A stretch of 64,000 nt of DNA from Microbacterium sp. SLBN-154 (GTDB lineage: Bacteria > Actinomycetota > Actinomycetes > Actinomycetales > Microbacteriaceae): positions 1,240,001-1,304,000 of the forward strand of contig NZ_VFNL01000001.1 of NCBI RefSeq assembly GCF_006715565.1, given 5' to 3'. A program made the position numbers and the translations under genes. Of this stretch, positions 1-8,977 are shown piece by piece. Within the stretch, counting starts at the first letter, position 1. Each line of letters opens with the position of its first letter. Under the pieces are notes generated by a model. That model was not told the origin of the DNA. It saw only the letters and a program-made list of their open reading frames with translations, and ran no database searches.

Positions 1-654
1 GCGAGAGACCTCCATCGTGGTCGCCCCCGCGGCGAATGCGTGGCCGCCGATGATCAGCGCCGCATCCTCGGCGTCGATGTCCAATTGGGCCAGGACGACG
101 CCGGTCGCCTGATGAACGACGCGACGGGAATAGGGGCTGTCGACATCAGCGTCGGCATCGAGCGACGAAATGGCCTGGCTGAGCACGTGGCGTCCGATGA
201 CCCCCGCCATCGCCGACGCCTGTTCGTACTGACGATCATCGAGCCGCATCGGATCTCGGGAGTAGAGGTCGACCGCGCCCAGTCGCATCCCACCGACGTG
301 CAACGGGAATGCGAAGATCGACGCCACCTCCTGACCGTGGACGGCCGCGCCGAAGGCCGGCCACCGAAGAGCGCCTCGGCCCTGGAGGTCGACTTCGGCG
401 ACCGGCGCAGCGGTGCGCGCCGCGTCCCAGCAGGGTCCCTCGCCGACATCGAACTGGATCTCGTCGAGTCGCGCCGCCATGGTGTCCGTGGCCGACACCG
501 TCTCGGTGCCGAGCACCTCGCCGAGGGTCGACACGGCGGCTCCCGAGACCGGCAGTACCTCGAGGAAGCAGCTGCTGTAGCGCTCGGTGACACCCCGGGA
601 GCGTTTCAGCTCTCCCAGCGTGCCCGCGAATGCGCTGTCCATGGTTCGGGCCAT
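1..654 (-). CDS. GAF-ANTAR domain regulator, 3' end outside window
   Basis: This frame is open from an ATG at 654 to the window edge (218 codons seen, no stop), so the C-terminus is missing. Residues about 20-160 read as a GAF sensor domain, with FDVGEGPCWDA and a typical GAF strand pattern. Residues about 175-218 (RRVVHQATGVVLAQL) look like the start of an ANTAR RNA-binding domain. Such proteins usually act as antiterminators that respond to a ligand or partner. The ATG at 654 has GGGGAG four bases upstream; the ATG at 642 has no such site. It lies 35 bp after the glycosyltransferase gene on the same strand and could be the operon's last gene. The target transcripts are not visible. Confidence 0.75.
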   Translation of the reverse strand, partial: MARTMDSAFAGTLGELKRSRGVTERYSSCFLEVLPVSGAAVSTLGEVLGTETVSATDTMAARLDEIQFDVGEGPCWDAARTAAPVAEVDLQGRGALRWPAFGAAVHGQEVASIFAFPLHVGGMRLGAVDLYSRDPMRLDDRQYEQASAMAGVIGRHVLSQAISSLDADADVDSPYSRRVVHQATGVVLAQLDIDAEDAALIIGGHAFAAGATTMEVSR

Positions 655-689
655 GCTACTCCCCGGTGCCTTTCGAGACGACGGCCCCG

Positions 690-1883
690 TCACGCCGCCA
701 GCGGCACCCGCACCGCGAGGGCCTCGATCGCGAGGCGGTACTCCTCGATCATCCGCTCGCGCGACAGGCGCGGTCGCGCGGCGATCGCCAGGCGCCGGAA
801 GGCCGGGCGCGCGGCGAGCACCTGATCCCAGGCCCCGGCGATTCCGACCGGGTCGTGCGCCGTCACGACCCCGAACCCTTCGACGACGCGGGCGGCGTCG
901 CCGACCGCGGTCGTGACGGGGGTGGCACCCGACGCGGCGCCCTCGATGAGGCACAGCGGCGACGCCTCGCCGAACGCGCTCGTGAGCGCGACGATGTCGG
1001 CGATGCGGTGGAGGGCCGGCATGTCGTCGCGGATCCCGAGCACATGAACCCGAGCGGATGCCGCAACACCGGCCTCTGCGAACGCGGCGCGCAGCGCGGG
1101 GTTCGCCGCCGACATCCCGGCCCCGCACATCAGATAGTGCGTGCCGGGCCGACGCCGGGAGTGCGCGGCGACCGCGCGCAGGAACAGGCCGGGGTTCTTC
1201 ATCGCGTCGAAGCGCGCAGCGAAGAGCACCACGGGCGCGTCGGCGGGGATCCCCAGCGACCTCCGTATCGCCGCGCGCTCGCGCGCCGTCCCGGGCCCGA
1301 ACCGCTCCGTGTCGATGCCGTTCGCCACCACCTGTGACGCAACGCCTTCCCCGACGACCTCGCGGTAGGCATCGCGTGTCGACTCGGCGCAGGAGATCGC
1401 GGTCGACACGAGTCCCGTGCGTGCCGCCTCGCCGAGCCAGTCGCGCGCGGCTCCCGCGTGCGCCGGGTCGGAGCGATGGAGGCAGACGGCGACCGGTACG
1501 TCGGGCATCATCCCGCGCTCGCGCAGCGCGAGCAGAAGCCCCAGCGGCTGTTCCTTGAGCGACACCACGATGTCGGCCCGGGCGATCATCGCCGCCGCGC
1601 GGCGGAGGTGCCGCGGGCCGAAGGTCTCGGGAGCGAGCGGCGCGTCGCCGGCGGTGCGGCCGAGGCTTCGCACCTCCACGCCCGCCTCGACGAGGCGACG
1701 GCAGCGCGGGTCATCCCACATCACCTGCACGGTCGACTCGCGCCGCGCACGCGCCGCGACCGAGAGCACGCGATGGCTCTGCCCTCCGGCGTGAAGCCCT
1801 GCGACGACGTCGGTATGGAGCACCCGCGCGCCTCCGGCGAAGAACCCTTCGTACAACGACAGAACCCGGAGGGGTGCGGTCAT
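690..1883 (-). CDS. Glycosyltransferase family 4 (GT-B fold)
   Basis: This 397-residue protein is a retaining GT4-type glycosyltransferase, which would move a sugar from a nucleotide sugar to a lipid or small acceptor. The N-terminus (RVLSLYEGFFAGGARVLHTD) is the acceptor-side Rossmann fold with its glycine loop. The C-terminal half holds the donor-side E-x7-E motif in FGEASPLCLIEG. I use the ATG at 1883 because AGAGG lies just upstream; an in-frame ATG at 1898 has no site. It follows the second GT4 gene by 42 bp and is probably the distal gene of the operon starting at 8043. Donor and acceptor are unknown. Confidence 0.85.
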   Translation of the reverse strand: MTAPLRVLSLYEGFFAGGARVLHTDVVAGLHAGGQSHRVLSVAARARRESTVQVMWDDPRCRRLVEAGVEVRSLGRTAGDAPLAPETFGPRHLRRAAAMIARADIVVSLKEQPLGLLLALRERGMMPDVPVAVCLHRSDPAHAGAARDWLGEAARTGLVSTAISCAESTRDAYREVVGEGVASQVVANGIDTERFGPGTARERAAIRRSLGIPADAPVVLFAARFDAMKNPGLFLRAVAAHSRRRPGTHYLMCGAGMSAANPALRAAFAEAGVAASARVHVLGIRDDMPALHRIADIVALTSAFGEASPLCLIEGAASGATPVTTAVGDAARVVEGFGVVTAHDPVGIAGAWDQVLAARPAFRRLAIAARPRLSRERMIEEYRLAIEALAVRVPLAA

Positions 1884-1925
1884 GGCGGCGCCTCTCATCG
1901 ATCCGAGCCGTCAGACAACGGTTGG

Positions 1926-3029
1926 TCAATGCTGGGGTTTCGGGACCTCGAAGTCGATGAACGCAGAACGTGGGGTGGGTGAACGACCGGTGACGGCTTC
2001 CAGCACCCGCTGCGCGACACGGGCGGTGTCGAGCCACGACGGCAGGGCCGCGCCCGCGGCACGCGCCGCGCGCGTCATCCGCTCCCGGCGTTCGTGATCG
2101 GTCAGCAGATCGCGAAGCGCCGCGGCGAACGCGGCGGGGTCGCCGGGCGGCACCAGCACACCCGCCTCGCGGGGGACCGTCTCGGGCACGGCCCCGGTGT
2201 CGCACGACACGATCGGCAGTCCCCACGCGAGGGCCTCGTCGAAGACCAGGCCGTACCCCTCGTACCGTGTCGCGAGGGCGAAGACCGAGGCCTGCGCCCA
2301 CAGCCCGTCGAGCTCGTCGTCCCCGATCCCGCCGGCGAGTCGCACGCGGCCGGCGAGCCCGAGGTCGTCGCGCAGCCGCGGCAGAGAGGCGGAGAACCCC
2401 TGATCCCACGGCGTCCCGACGATCTCGGCGTGCCAGTCGAGGTCGGTGATGCGCGCGAGCGCGCGCATCAGCAGGTCGTGGCCCTTCCGCGGATGCTGGA
2501 TCCCCACCGACAGGATCAGCGGCGGCGCGCTCTGCCGGCTGACCCCCCGCGCGGGATCGGTCCCCGGCCGGGCGACCGTGATCGACGCCGGGTCGGCGCC
2601 GTACTCGGCGACGAGGATGCGGGCGGTGTGGGGGCTCGGCACGAGCACCGCGGCCGCGAGCTGCAGGTTGTCGCGCTCGGTGGTGAAGAGGTATTCGCGC
2701 CGCTCGGGCGACAGGCCCTCCTCGTGGGCGAGCGGGTGGTGGACCACTCCGACGATCGGCGCGCGCAGGCGCGCGAGGGCCGCGGTCGGCATCGCGCCGA
2801 ACACGAAGCCGTCGAGGATGAGCGGATGCGACGGGTCGAGCTCTTGCAGGGCCGCCAGTGTGGCATCCACCTCCTCTTCCGAAGGGTCGGGGAAGGAGTC
2901 GCCGAGCGGCACGTACGTCGTGTCGACGCCGACCTCGCGCAGCCCTTCGAGCAGGCGCTTCTCGTAGAGATACCCGCCGGTGACGGTGTCGAGGTCGCCG
3001 GGGATGGCGAAGGCCGCGTGCCCGGTCAT
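1926..3029 (-). CDS. Glycosyltransferase family 4 (GT-B fold)
   Basis: This 367-residue GT4-like protein starts MTGHAAFAIPGDLDTVTGGY, where the TGG loop is the usual N-terminal motif. The donor domain shows LSVGIQHPRKGHDLL and the E-x7-E motif in YEGYGLVFDE. The ATG at 3029 overlaps the stop of the permease gene by 4 bp (ATGA), which fixes the start even though the frame stays open further upstream. Translational coupling to an ABC transporter is unusual for a glycosyltransferase and suggests that the imported compound, or a lipid made from it, is glycosylated. The substrate is unknown. Confidence 0.85.
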   Translation of the reverse strand: MTGHAAFAIPGDLDTVTGGYLYEKRLLEGLREVGVDTTYVPLGDSFPDPSEEEVDATLAALQELDPSHPLILDGFVFGAMPTAALARLRAPIVGVVHHPLAHEEGLSPERREYLFTTERDNLQLAAAVLVPSPHTARILVAEYGADPASITVARPGTDPARGVSRQSAPPLILSVGIQHPRKGHDLLMRALARITDLDWHAEIVGTPWDQGFSASLPRLRDDLGLAGRVRLAGGIGDDELDGLWAQASVFALATRYEGYGLVFDEALAWGLPIVSCDTGAVPETVPREAGVLVPPGDPAAFAAALRDLLTDHERRERMTRAARAAGAALPSWLDTARVAQRVLEAVTGRSPTPRSAFIDFEVPKPQH

Positions 3030-4603
3030 GCCTGCTGCTCCGGGGCGTACACGCGCAGCACCCGCGATTCGACCACACCGACGAGGGCGTACCCGAGCGC
3101 GGAGAGCGCGGTGACGGCGACGACCGCGACGGACAGCAGATCGTAGCCCGACTGCGAGGCGGCGAGCGCCATCGCGGCGCCGACGCCCGTGCCGATCGCG
3201 AGCCACTCGACGACGGTGACGGCGAGCACCGCGGCGGGCACGCTCATGCGGGCGGCGGCGAAGAAGGCGGGGAGCATGGCGGGGATCCGCACCCGCACGA
3301 GCTGCACCCGCGCGGGCGCGCCGTAGCTGCGCAGCACGTCGAGCGCCTGGCCGGGCGCCTGGCGGAGGCCCTCGAGGCACGCGACGAGGGTGGGGAAGAA
3401 CACCATGAGCGCCACGAGCGAGATCGCGCCGAGGGGACCGCGACCCAGCAACAGGATGACGAGGGGGGCCGTGGTGACGATGGGGACGGCGCGCAGCGCG
3501 ATGGCGATCGGCATCGACACGGTCGCCGCCCGCGGAGCGAGCGTCAGGGCGATGGCCCCGAGGGCCCCGACCGCGAGTCCCGCGAGGTACCCGGCGATCG
3601 CGAGCACGGCGGTTTCGCCGAGGGCGGCGAAGAGAACGCCGCGTACCTCCCCGCCGTCATCGACCCCCGCGAAGACCCGGATGACATCGACCGGCGTCCG
3701 GGCGAAGAACGGACTGATTCCGGTGACGAGGATCCCGCCCCACCAGAGGGCGACGAGGACGACGACAAACGCCACGGTCGTGATCGCGGCGCTGCGCACC
3801 CGTTCCCTCCGCGGCAGTCGCGGCCTGACGGGCGCGAGGATGAGCGGCGGCCGCTCGGAGACCAATCGCCTGCCGATCGCGCCGATCACGACGTACGCCA
3901 CCACCGAGACGACGGTTGCGACGGTGGCCAGCGCCCAGGTGAGTTGGATGTCGAGGTCGCGCGACGCGCGGATCGTCAGCACCCCGAGCCCGCTCTGCGC
4001 GCCGGTGAACTCGCCCACCATCGCGCCGAGGAACGCGGCCGGGGCGGCGATCTGCAACCCCGCGATGAGGTACGGAAGACTCGCGCGCGCCCGGACGCAC
4101 ACCAGGGCCGCTCCCGCGCCCCGCCCGTAGGACCGGACGAGGTCGAACCAGGTCGCGGGCGCCGCACGCAGACCCACGAGGAGCGGGATCATCGTGGTGT
4201 AGTACACCGCGAGGGCCGCGAGGACGACCTGCGGGCCGTCGCCCGGGCCCAGGATGACGCGGAGCACCGGGCCGGTCGCGACGAGCGGCAGGCAGAACAC
4301 TACCAGGGCGACGGCGGTGACCACCCGCTCCGTCGCGGGGAGCAGCACGGCCAGGGCGGCCAGGGCGATGGCGGCGAGATTTCCGAGGACGAACCCGGCG
4401 AGGGCGGCCTGCCCGGTGACGAGGAGCGCTCGCCACAGCAGCCCCGCCTGGGTGCCGAGGGCGACAGCGATCTCGCTCGGCGCCGCGAGGACGAAGGTCG
4501 AGGTGAGCAGGCGTGCGGCGACCTCCCACACGACGAGCAGCAGAACGACGGCGAGGGCCGTGTCGACCCAGACCCTGCGGCCCGTCGAAGATCGGACGGT
4601 CAT
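3026..4603 (-). CDS. ABC transporter permease, two permease domains fused
   Basis: This 525-residue membrane protein carries two complete binding-protein-dependent permease domains in one chain, about residues 1-250 and 270-525, each with about six hydrophobic helices. Each half has an EAA-like loop: VRSYGRGAGAA near 160 and LRSYGAPARVQ near 435. The family is the NitT/TauT (SsuC/TauC) type, in which two identical permeases normally pair; here one chain would form the whole channel. It overlaps the ATPase gene upstream and the GT4 gene downstream by 4 bp each. The substrate cannot be read from the sequence. Confidence 0.85.
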   Translation of the reverse strand: MTVRSSTGRRVWVDTALAVVLLLVVWEVAARLLTSTFVLAAPSEIAVALGTQAGLLWRALLVTGQAALAGFVLGNLAAIALAALAVLLPATERVVTAVALVVFCLPLVATGPVLRVILGPGDGPQVVLAALAVYYTTMIPLLVGLRAAPATWFDLVRSYGRGAGAALVCVRARASLPYLIAGLQIAAPAAFLGAMVGEFTGAQSGLGVLTIRASRDLDIQLTWALATVATVVSVVAYVVIGAIGRRLVSERPPLILAPVRPRLPRRERVRSAAITTVAFVVVLVALWWGGILVTGISPFFARTPVDVIRVFAGVDDGGEVRGVLFAALGETAVLAIAGYLAGLAVGALGAIALTLAPRAATVSMPIAIALRAVPIVTTAPLVILLLGRGPLGAISLVALMVFFPTLVACLEGLRQAPGQALDVLRSYGAPARVQLVRVRIPAMLPAFFAAARMSVPAAVLAVTVVEWLAIGTGVGAAMALAASQSGYDLLSVAVVAVTALSALGYALVGVVESRVLRVYAPEQQA

Positions 4604-5340
4604 GCCGCCCGCGACCGCGAGAGCGCCTCGGTCACCGCGGCGACCACCCGCTCGAACGCCGCGGGGTCGCCGCGCGGGACGGCGATGTCGTCCACCACCC
4701 GTGCCGGGCGGGGGCTCAGTACGACGATGCGGTCGGCGATGCGTGCGGCCTCCGAGATGGAGTGGGTGACCAGCAGCGTGGTGGTGCCTCTCTCGCGCCA
4801 GAGCGGCGGCAGCTCGGCGATGAGGTCCTGCCGGGTGAGTTCGTCCACCGCGCCGAAGGGTTCGTCCAGGAGCAGGAGGCGGGGCTCGGTGATGAGAGCG
4901 CGCGCGATCGCGGCGCGCTGTCGCATCCCGCCCGACAGGGCGGCGGGCCGAGCGTCGCCGAAGCCGTCGAGGCCCACGCGCGCGATCATGCGGTCGATCG
5001 CTGCCGCGTCGACGTCACGGTGGGTGAGGGTGAGCGCGAGAGCGGCGTTCTGGCGAACGCTCCGCCAGGGGAGGAGCGAGGGGTCCTGGAACGCGACGGC
5101 GAGCTCGCCGCGCTCGGCGACGGCATGGGGGGAGTCGCCGTCGATCGTGATCGATCCGGAGGTGGGGTCTTCGAGTCCGGCGATCATGCGCAGGAGCGTC
5201 GACTTGCCGCATCCCGACGGCCCTACCAGGGCGGTCGTCGAACCGCCGGCGAACTCCAGATCGAGGGAGGCGACCGCCTCGAGCCCGTCGGGGTAGACCT
5301 TGCCTGCCCCATCGACGAGGACCCGGGGCTCAGCTGCCAT
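4600..5340 (-). CDS. ABC transporter ATP-binding protein, NitT/TauT type
   Basis: This 246-residue ATPase has Walker A GPSGCGKST (about 40-48), a Q-loop in AFQDPSLLPW, signature LSGGMRQR, Walker B LLLLDEPFG and an H-loop in LVTHSISEA. The FQDPSLLPW segment is typical of nitrate, sulfonate, taurine and pyrimidine importers. Its start overlaps the binding-protein gene by 11 bp and its stop overlaps the fused permease gene by 4 bp, so the three make one importer. It would sit on the cytoplasmic face and power uptake. Confidence 0.9.
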   Translation of the reverse strand: MAAEPRVLVDGAGKVYPDGLEAVASLDLEFAGGSTTALVGPSGCGKSTLLRMIAGLEDPTSGSITIDGDSPHAVAERGELAVAFQDPSLLPWRSVRQNAALALTLTHRDVDAAAIDRMIARVGLDGFGDARPAALSGGMRQRAAIARALITEPRLLLLDEPFGAVDELTRQDLIAELPPLWRERGTTTLLVTHSISEAARIADRIVVLSPRPARVVDDIAVPRGDPAAFERVVAAVTEALSRSRAA

Positions 5341-6352
5341 GGACTTCTTCCAGCACCGACCGATCCCAGAGGTCGGCGGGGACGTCCTGCCCCAGGAGGG
5401 CGAGCGTCTCGCGGTTCTGCGCCACGGAATCGTCGGTCCACCATCCGAACCCGTTCTCGTCGGTGACCTCCGAGAACATCAGCGGCACCTGCCGCTCGGC
5501 CTGCAGCTCCTGCGTCTCGAGGTCGAGGCCCGCGTCGGGGAACATCTCCAGCGTGAGGGCGGCGGCGGCATTCGTGTCGGCGCGATACTCGTCCCATCCG
5601 CGCACCTCGCCGCGCATGAGCGCGACGAGGTCGGCCCGCCGGTTGGCGAGGCTCTCCTCGGTGGCGATGTAGGTCTGCGAGTGGAGGGCGTAGCCGTAGT
5701 CGGCCATCAGCATCGTGACGCTCTCGACCCCCTGCACGGTCATCGCCACCGGCAGGTCGGTCTCCCAGCAGAGCAGGCAGTCCACTTCGTCGGCGAGGAG
5801 GGGTTGGGCCGAGTACTGCGTGGGCACGACCTCGATGCCGTCGACATCGACGTCGTTCAAGGTGCACAGGGTCTCGAGCACGGGGGTGTTGGCCAGGGCC
5901 ATGCCGATGCGCTTGCCGACGAGGTCGGCGGGTTCGTTCACGGGATTCCCGGGCAGGGAGGCGATGACGAACGGGTTCTTCTGCATCGCGACGCCGATGA
6001 TCTTGAACGGCGCCCCCTCGGCGACGGCGGCGGCGGTGTAGTCGGCGGCCGAGATGCCGATGAGCGCCGACCCCGACACGACCGGGGGCTCGACGGGGGC
6101 GTTGGGGCCCCCCTGCAGCAGGGTGACGTCGAGACCCTGGTACCAGCCGCGGTCCTGCGCGATATAGCTGCCCCCGAACTGCACCGAATGCAGCCACGAC
6201 AGCTGGAGGGATGCCGCGCGCGCGGCGTCTCCGCTGCCGAACAGTCCTCCGGGGCGCGTGCTCAGGCCGATGCCGGCCGCCGCGATGCCGGCGACACCGA
6301 CGATGCCGGCGCCGAGCAGGGTGCGACGGGTGAGGGTCTTGCGGTCTGTCAT
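5330..6352 (-). CDS. Tat-exported ABC substrate-binding protein, NMT1/THI5-like
   Basis: This 340-residue protein begins with a twin-arginine signal (TRRTLLGAG followed by a hydrophobic stretch to about residue 30), so it is probably exported folded. The body (LSWLHSVQFGGSYIAQDRGWY and LVGKRIGMAL) fits the NMT1/THI5 binding-protein fold used for pyrimidines, sulfonates, nitrate and similar small solutes. There is no lipobox cysteine. The ATG at 6352 overlaps the stop of the upstream fusion gene by 4 bp (ATGA). It belongs with the ATPase and fused permease downstream. The ligand is unknown. Confidence 0.85.
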   Translation of the reverse strand: MTDRKTLTRRTLLGAGIVGVAGIAAAGIGLSTRPGGLFGSGDAARAASLQLSWLHSVQFGGSYIAQDRGWYQGLDVTLLQGGPNAPVEPPVVSGSALIGISAADYTAAAVAEGAPFKIIGVAMQKNPFVIASLPGNPVNEPADLVGKRIGMALANTPVLETLCTLNDVDVDGIEVVPTQYSAQPLLADEVDCLLCWETDLPVAMTVQGVESVTMLMADYGYALHSQTYIATEESLANRRADLVALMRGEVRGWDEYRADTNAAAALTLEMFPDAGLDLETQELQAERQVPLMFSEVTDENGFGWWTDDSVAQNRETLALLGQDVPADLWDRSVLEEVHGS

Positions 6353-8043
6353 GTGGTGGTCTCCAGGGTGCGACGGCGGGTCCAGACGAGGGCGAGGCCG
6401 GGGAGCGAGGCGACGAGGGCCATCAACCCGAAGGCGGCGCTGGTGGCGAAGGCTTGGGCGGTGGTGAGGCCGGCGATCGGCAGCAGCGCGACCGCGGCGC
6501 CCTCGCGCACGCCCCAGCCGCCGACGGAGATCGGCAGCACCATTGCGAAAAGCACGAGCGGGATCACCGCGAAGACCGCTCCGAGGGGAAGCGGGGCACC
6601 GACGGCGGCGGCGCAGCACGCGAACGCCGCGAGGATGCACACCGTCGCGCCGGTGCTGAGGAGCACCTGAGCGGGGAGCACGCCCGGAGCGGCCAGGCTC
6701 CGGCGGGTCCCCTCCACGAGGCGGTCGAGCCGCCCGCCGGGGGCGGGCGGGGCGAACCGCAGGCACAGGACGAGGACGAGCCCGGCGACCGTGAGGGCGA
6801 GGAGCGCCGTCGAGATGCCGGTGGCGAGCACCGGGGGCCACGTGATGCCGCCGGCGGCGAAGAGGGTGATGAGGAAGCCGGCGGCGAAGACCGCGAGGAG
6901 AGCGACCTGGCCGACGCCCCGCTCGACGACCACGGCCCCCACCGATCGACCGAGCGTGGCCTGGTGGCGGGTGCGGGCGGCGCGGGCGGCGTCTCCGACC
7001 ACTCCACCGGGCAGGGTGGTGTTGACCAGCTGGGCGAGGAAGTACTCGCGGATCGCGTGCCCACCCGAGAGGTCGATGCCGAGCGGTGCGGCGGTCACCC
7101 GCCACCGGAGCGCGGAGAGCACGGTGTGGGTGGCGAGGAGGACGCAGGCGGCGAGCAGCCACCAGGGGTTCGCGCTGAACAGGATGTCGAGCACGTCGAC
7201 CCCGCCGGCGACCTGCCACACGACCGCGAGGATCAGGGCGGTGATGAGAGCCTGCCCGAGGCGGATGAGTGCCGGCCGGCCCGAGTCATCCGCATTCCGG
7301 CGCAGCTCCAGGATGTCGACGCCGAACGACCAGGTCAAGAGTCCCGCGGTGACGATCACGATGGCGATCGCGACCGGAGCCGACAGGAACGGGAACTGCA
7401 GCGCGATGAGGGCGATGAGCTGGAGGACGCAGATGACCTTGCGGCTGTACCGGGGACGGATGGGGCCGTTCAGCCACGGATAGGCGAGGGCGGCCGCGCC
7501 GAAGAGATAGCGGGGCAGGCCGAGAAGGATCGCGAGGGGCCCGGCGGGCCCGAGTCCGGCGAGCAGGGCGAGGACCAGGGCGAAGGCCGAGTCGACCTCC
7601 ATGTCGAAGCTCGCCCCGAACCGCGACGACAATCCCTGCCGGCGCGCGAGATATCCGTCGACGCCGTCGAGGCTGAGCGCGACGATGCTGACGGCGATGA
7701 CGGCGACGGGGTGCCCGCCGCCGGCGAAGAGGACGGCGAGGAGGAAGGCCACGACGGTGAGTCGGATGAGGGTGACCACGTTCGCGCCGCCGAGGCGCGC
7801 GAACGGGTGATGACGGGCGAGGGCGACGGCCGCGCCGACGAGCGCGAGGATCAGGGCGGAGGCGGCGGCGAGGGTGGCGGCGATCGGAAGGCCGAGGGCC
7901 AGCCCGCCGGCCATCGCAACGCCGACGCAGATGAAGGTGAGGGGAGTGAACCGAGTGACAGCGGGCCGGTTTTCGGCCGTGTCTGGCTGCCCGGCCGTGG
8001 TGTGCGGTGCTCCCGTGGCCGCGCTCTCCCGGGCGACGGTCAT
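6349..8043 (-). CDS. CDP-alcohol phosphatidyltransferase fused to LPG-synthase-like membrane domain
   Basis: This 564-residue polytopic membrane protein has two parts. Residues about 80-250 are a CDP-alcohol phosphatidyltransferase with the full motif D126, D129, G130, A133, R134, G143, D147, D151. That enzyme class joins a CDP-activated lipid or alcohol to a second alcohol. Residues about 255-560 resemble the membrane domain of lysylphosphatidylglycerol synthase (UPF0104), with LVNTTLPGGVVGDAARA and PISVGGWGVREG, a domain linked to lipid flipping. It is first in an operon with an ABC importer and two glycosyltransferases. I infer synthesis and translocation of an unusual phospholipid; the head group is unknown. 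Confidence 0.85.
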   Translation of the reverse strand: MTVARESAATGAPHTTAGQPDTAENRPAVTRFTPLTFICVGVAMAGGLALGLPIAATLAAASALILALVGAAVALARHHPFARLGGANVVTLIRLTVVAFLLAVLFAGGGHPVAVIAVSIVALSLDGVDGYLARRQGLSSRFGASFDMEVDSAFALVLALLAGLGPAGPLAILLGLPRYLFGAAALAYPWLNGPIRPRYSRKVICVLQLIALIALQFPFLSAPVAIAIVIVTAGLLTWSFGVDILELRRNADDSGRPALIRLGQALITALILAVVWQVAGGVDVLDILFSANPWWLLAACVLLATHTVLSALRWRVTAAPLGIDLSGGHAIREYFLAQLVNTTLPGGVVGDAARAARTRHQATLGRSVGAVVVERGVGQVALLAVFAAGFLITLFAAGGITWPPVLATGISTALLALTVAGLVLVLCLRFAPPAPGGRLDRLVEGTRRSLAAPGVLPAQVLLSTGATVCILAAFACCAAAVGAPLPLGAVFAVIPLVLFAMVLPISVGGWGVREGAAVALLPIAGLTTAQAFATSAAFGLMALVASLPGLALVWTRRRTLETTT

Positions 8044-8089
8044 GAGTGGGACGCTATCAGCGGCGCGAGGGTGCAGGGCCCGATTGGCG

Positions 8090-8953
8090 TCAGGTTCCGC
8101 GGGATTCGCGGACGATCTCGCGGACGGCCGGTGCGATCTCCCGTCCGAAAAGTGCGAGGAGGTTCGGGTCGTCCGTCGCGAGAATGAAGGTCGACACGCC
8201 GTCGTCGAGCGCCAGGGAGCTCAGGCGCTCGGCCCATTCGCGCTCGTCGGCGGCCAGGCGCCCGACGTTCAGCAGACGACGGATGTCGGTCGGGGAACGC
8301 CCGACAGCCGCGGCGGCCTCGTCGATGGCCGCGTTGCCACGGGCGAGATCGCCCGGTTGCAGGTGCCCGAGCGAGGGGAGCCAGCCGTCGCCCTTCCGCC
8401 CGGTGAGAGACAGCATGCGCGGCCTGTAGGCGCCGAGGATGATCGGGATGTCGTGTGTCGGCCGCGGTCCGCGCTTGGCCCCGCGCACCCGGTAGTACGC
8501 ACCGTCGGTGAAGATCCCACCCTTCTCGTCGGTGTTCCAGAGTCCTCGGATGACGTCGATCGCCTCTTCGAGTGCGGTGACGGACTGGCCGGGGGTGAGG
8601 CGCCGGCCCCCCATCGCATCGATCGCGTCCCAGAATCCGCCGGCGCCGAGGCCGAGGTCGAGGCGACCGCCCGAGAGTCGATCCAGGCTCGCCGCCGCGC
8701 GCGCCACGACGGCCGGCGGGCGGAGCGGCACGTTGAGTACGTTCGGCGCGATGCGGACCCTGTCGGTGTGGGCGGCGACCCACGTCATCAAGGTCCAGGT
8801 GTCGAGAAAGGCGGGCTGATACGGATGATCCTGAAACGTGACGAGGTCGAGACCGGCCGCTTCCGCCTCACGGGCGAGCGCGACGACGGTGGCGGGTTCG
8901 GCGGCGGTGGGGGTCAGGAAGGCGCCGAATTCGATCGCGTGTCCGTAGTCCAT
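8090..8953 (-). CDS. LLM-class flavin/F420-dependent oxidoreductase
   Basis: This 287-residue protein has the luciferase-like (bacterial luciferase/F420 reductase) TIM-barrel pattern: AREAEAAGLDLVTFQDHPYQ near 30, VVARAAASLDRLSGGRLDLGLGAG near 85-105 and RPTHDIPIILGA near 165. It should bind FMN or F420 and carry out a redox or monooxygenase step. AAAGGA lies ahead of the ATG at 8953. It sits 24 bp downstream of the glycerate kinase gene on the same strand, so it may be cotranscribed with the ROK regulator and kinase. The substrate is unknown. Confidence 0.85.
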   Translation of the reverse strand: MDYGHAIEFGAFLTPTAAEPATVVALAREAEAAGLDLVTFQDHPYQPAFLDTWTLMTWVAAHTDRVRIAPNVLNVPLRPPAVVARAAASLDRLSGGRLDLGLGAGGFWDAIDAMGGRRLTPGQSVTALEEAIDVIRGLWNTDEKGGIFTDGAYYRVRGAKRGPRPTHDIPIILGAYRPRMLSLTGRKGDGWLPSLGHLQPGDLARGNAAIDEAAAAVGRSPTDIRRLLNVGRLAADEREWAERLSSLALDDGVSTFILATDDPNLLALFGREIAPAVREIVRESRGT

Positions 8954-8977
8954 CGACCTGTCCTTTCGCCGCCGGTG

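Noticed and set aside
1711..3078. Second minus-strand frame through the GT4 genes
   Set aside because: An arginine-rich shadow of the real frames; the GT4 motifs lie in the other frame.
6454..8187. Plus-strand open frame of 577 codons
   Set aside because: It is antisense to the CDP-alcohol phosphatidyltransferase fusion, composed mostly of Gly, Glu, Asp and Arg, and matches no family. It is a product of GC-rich third positions.
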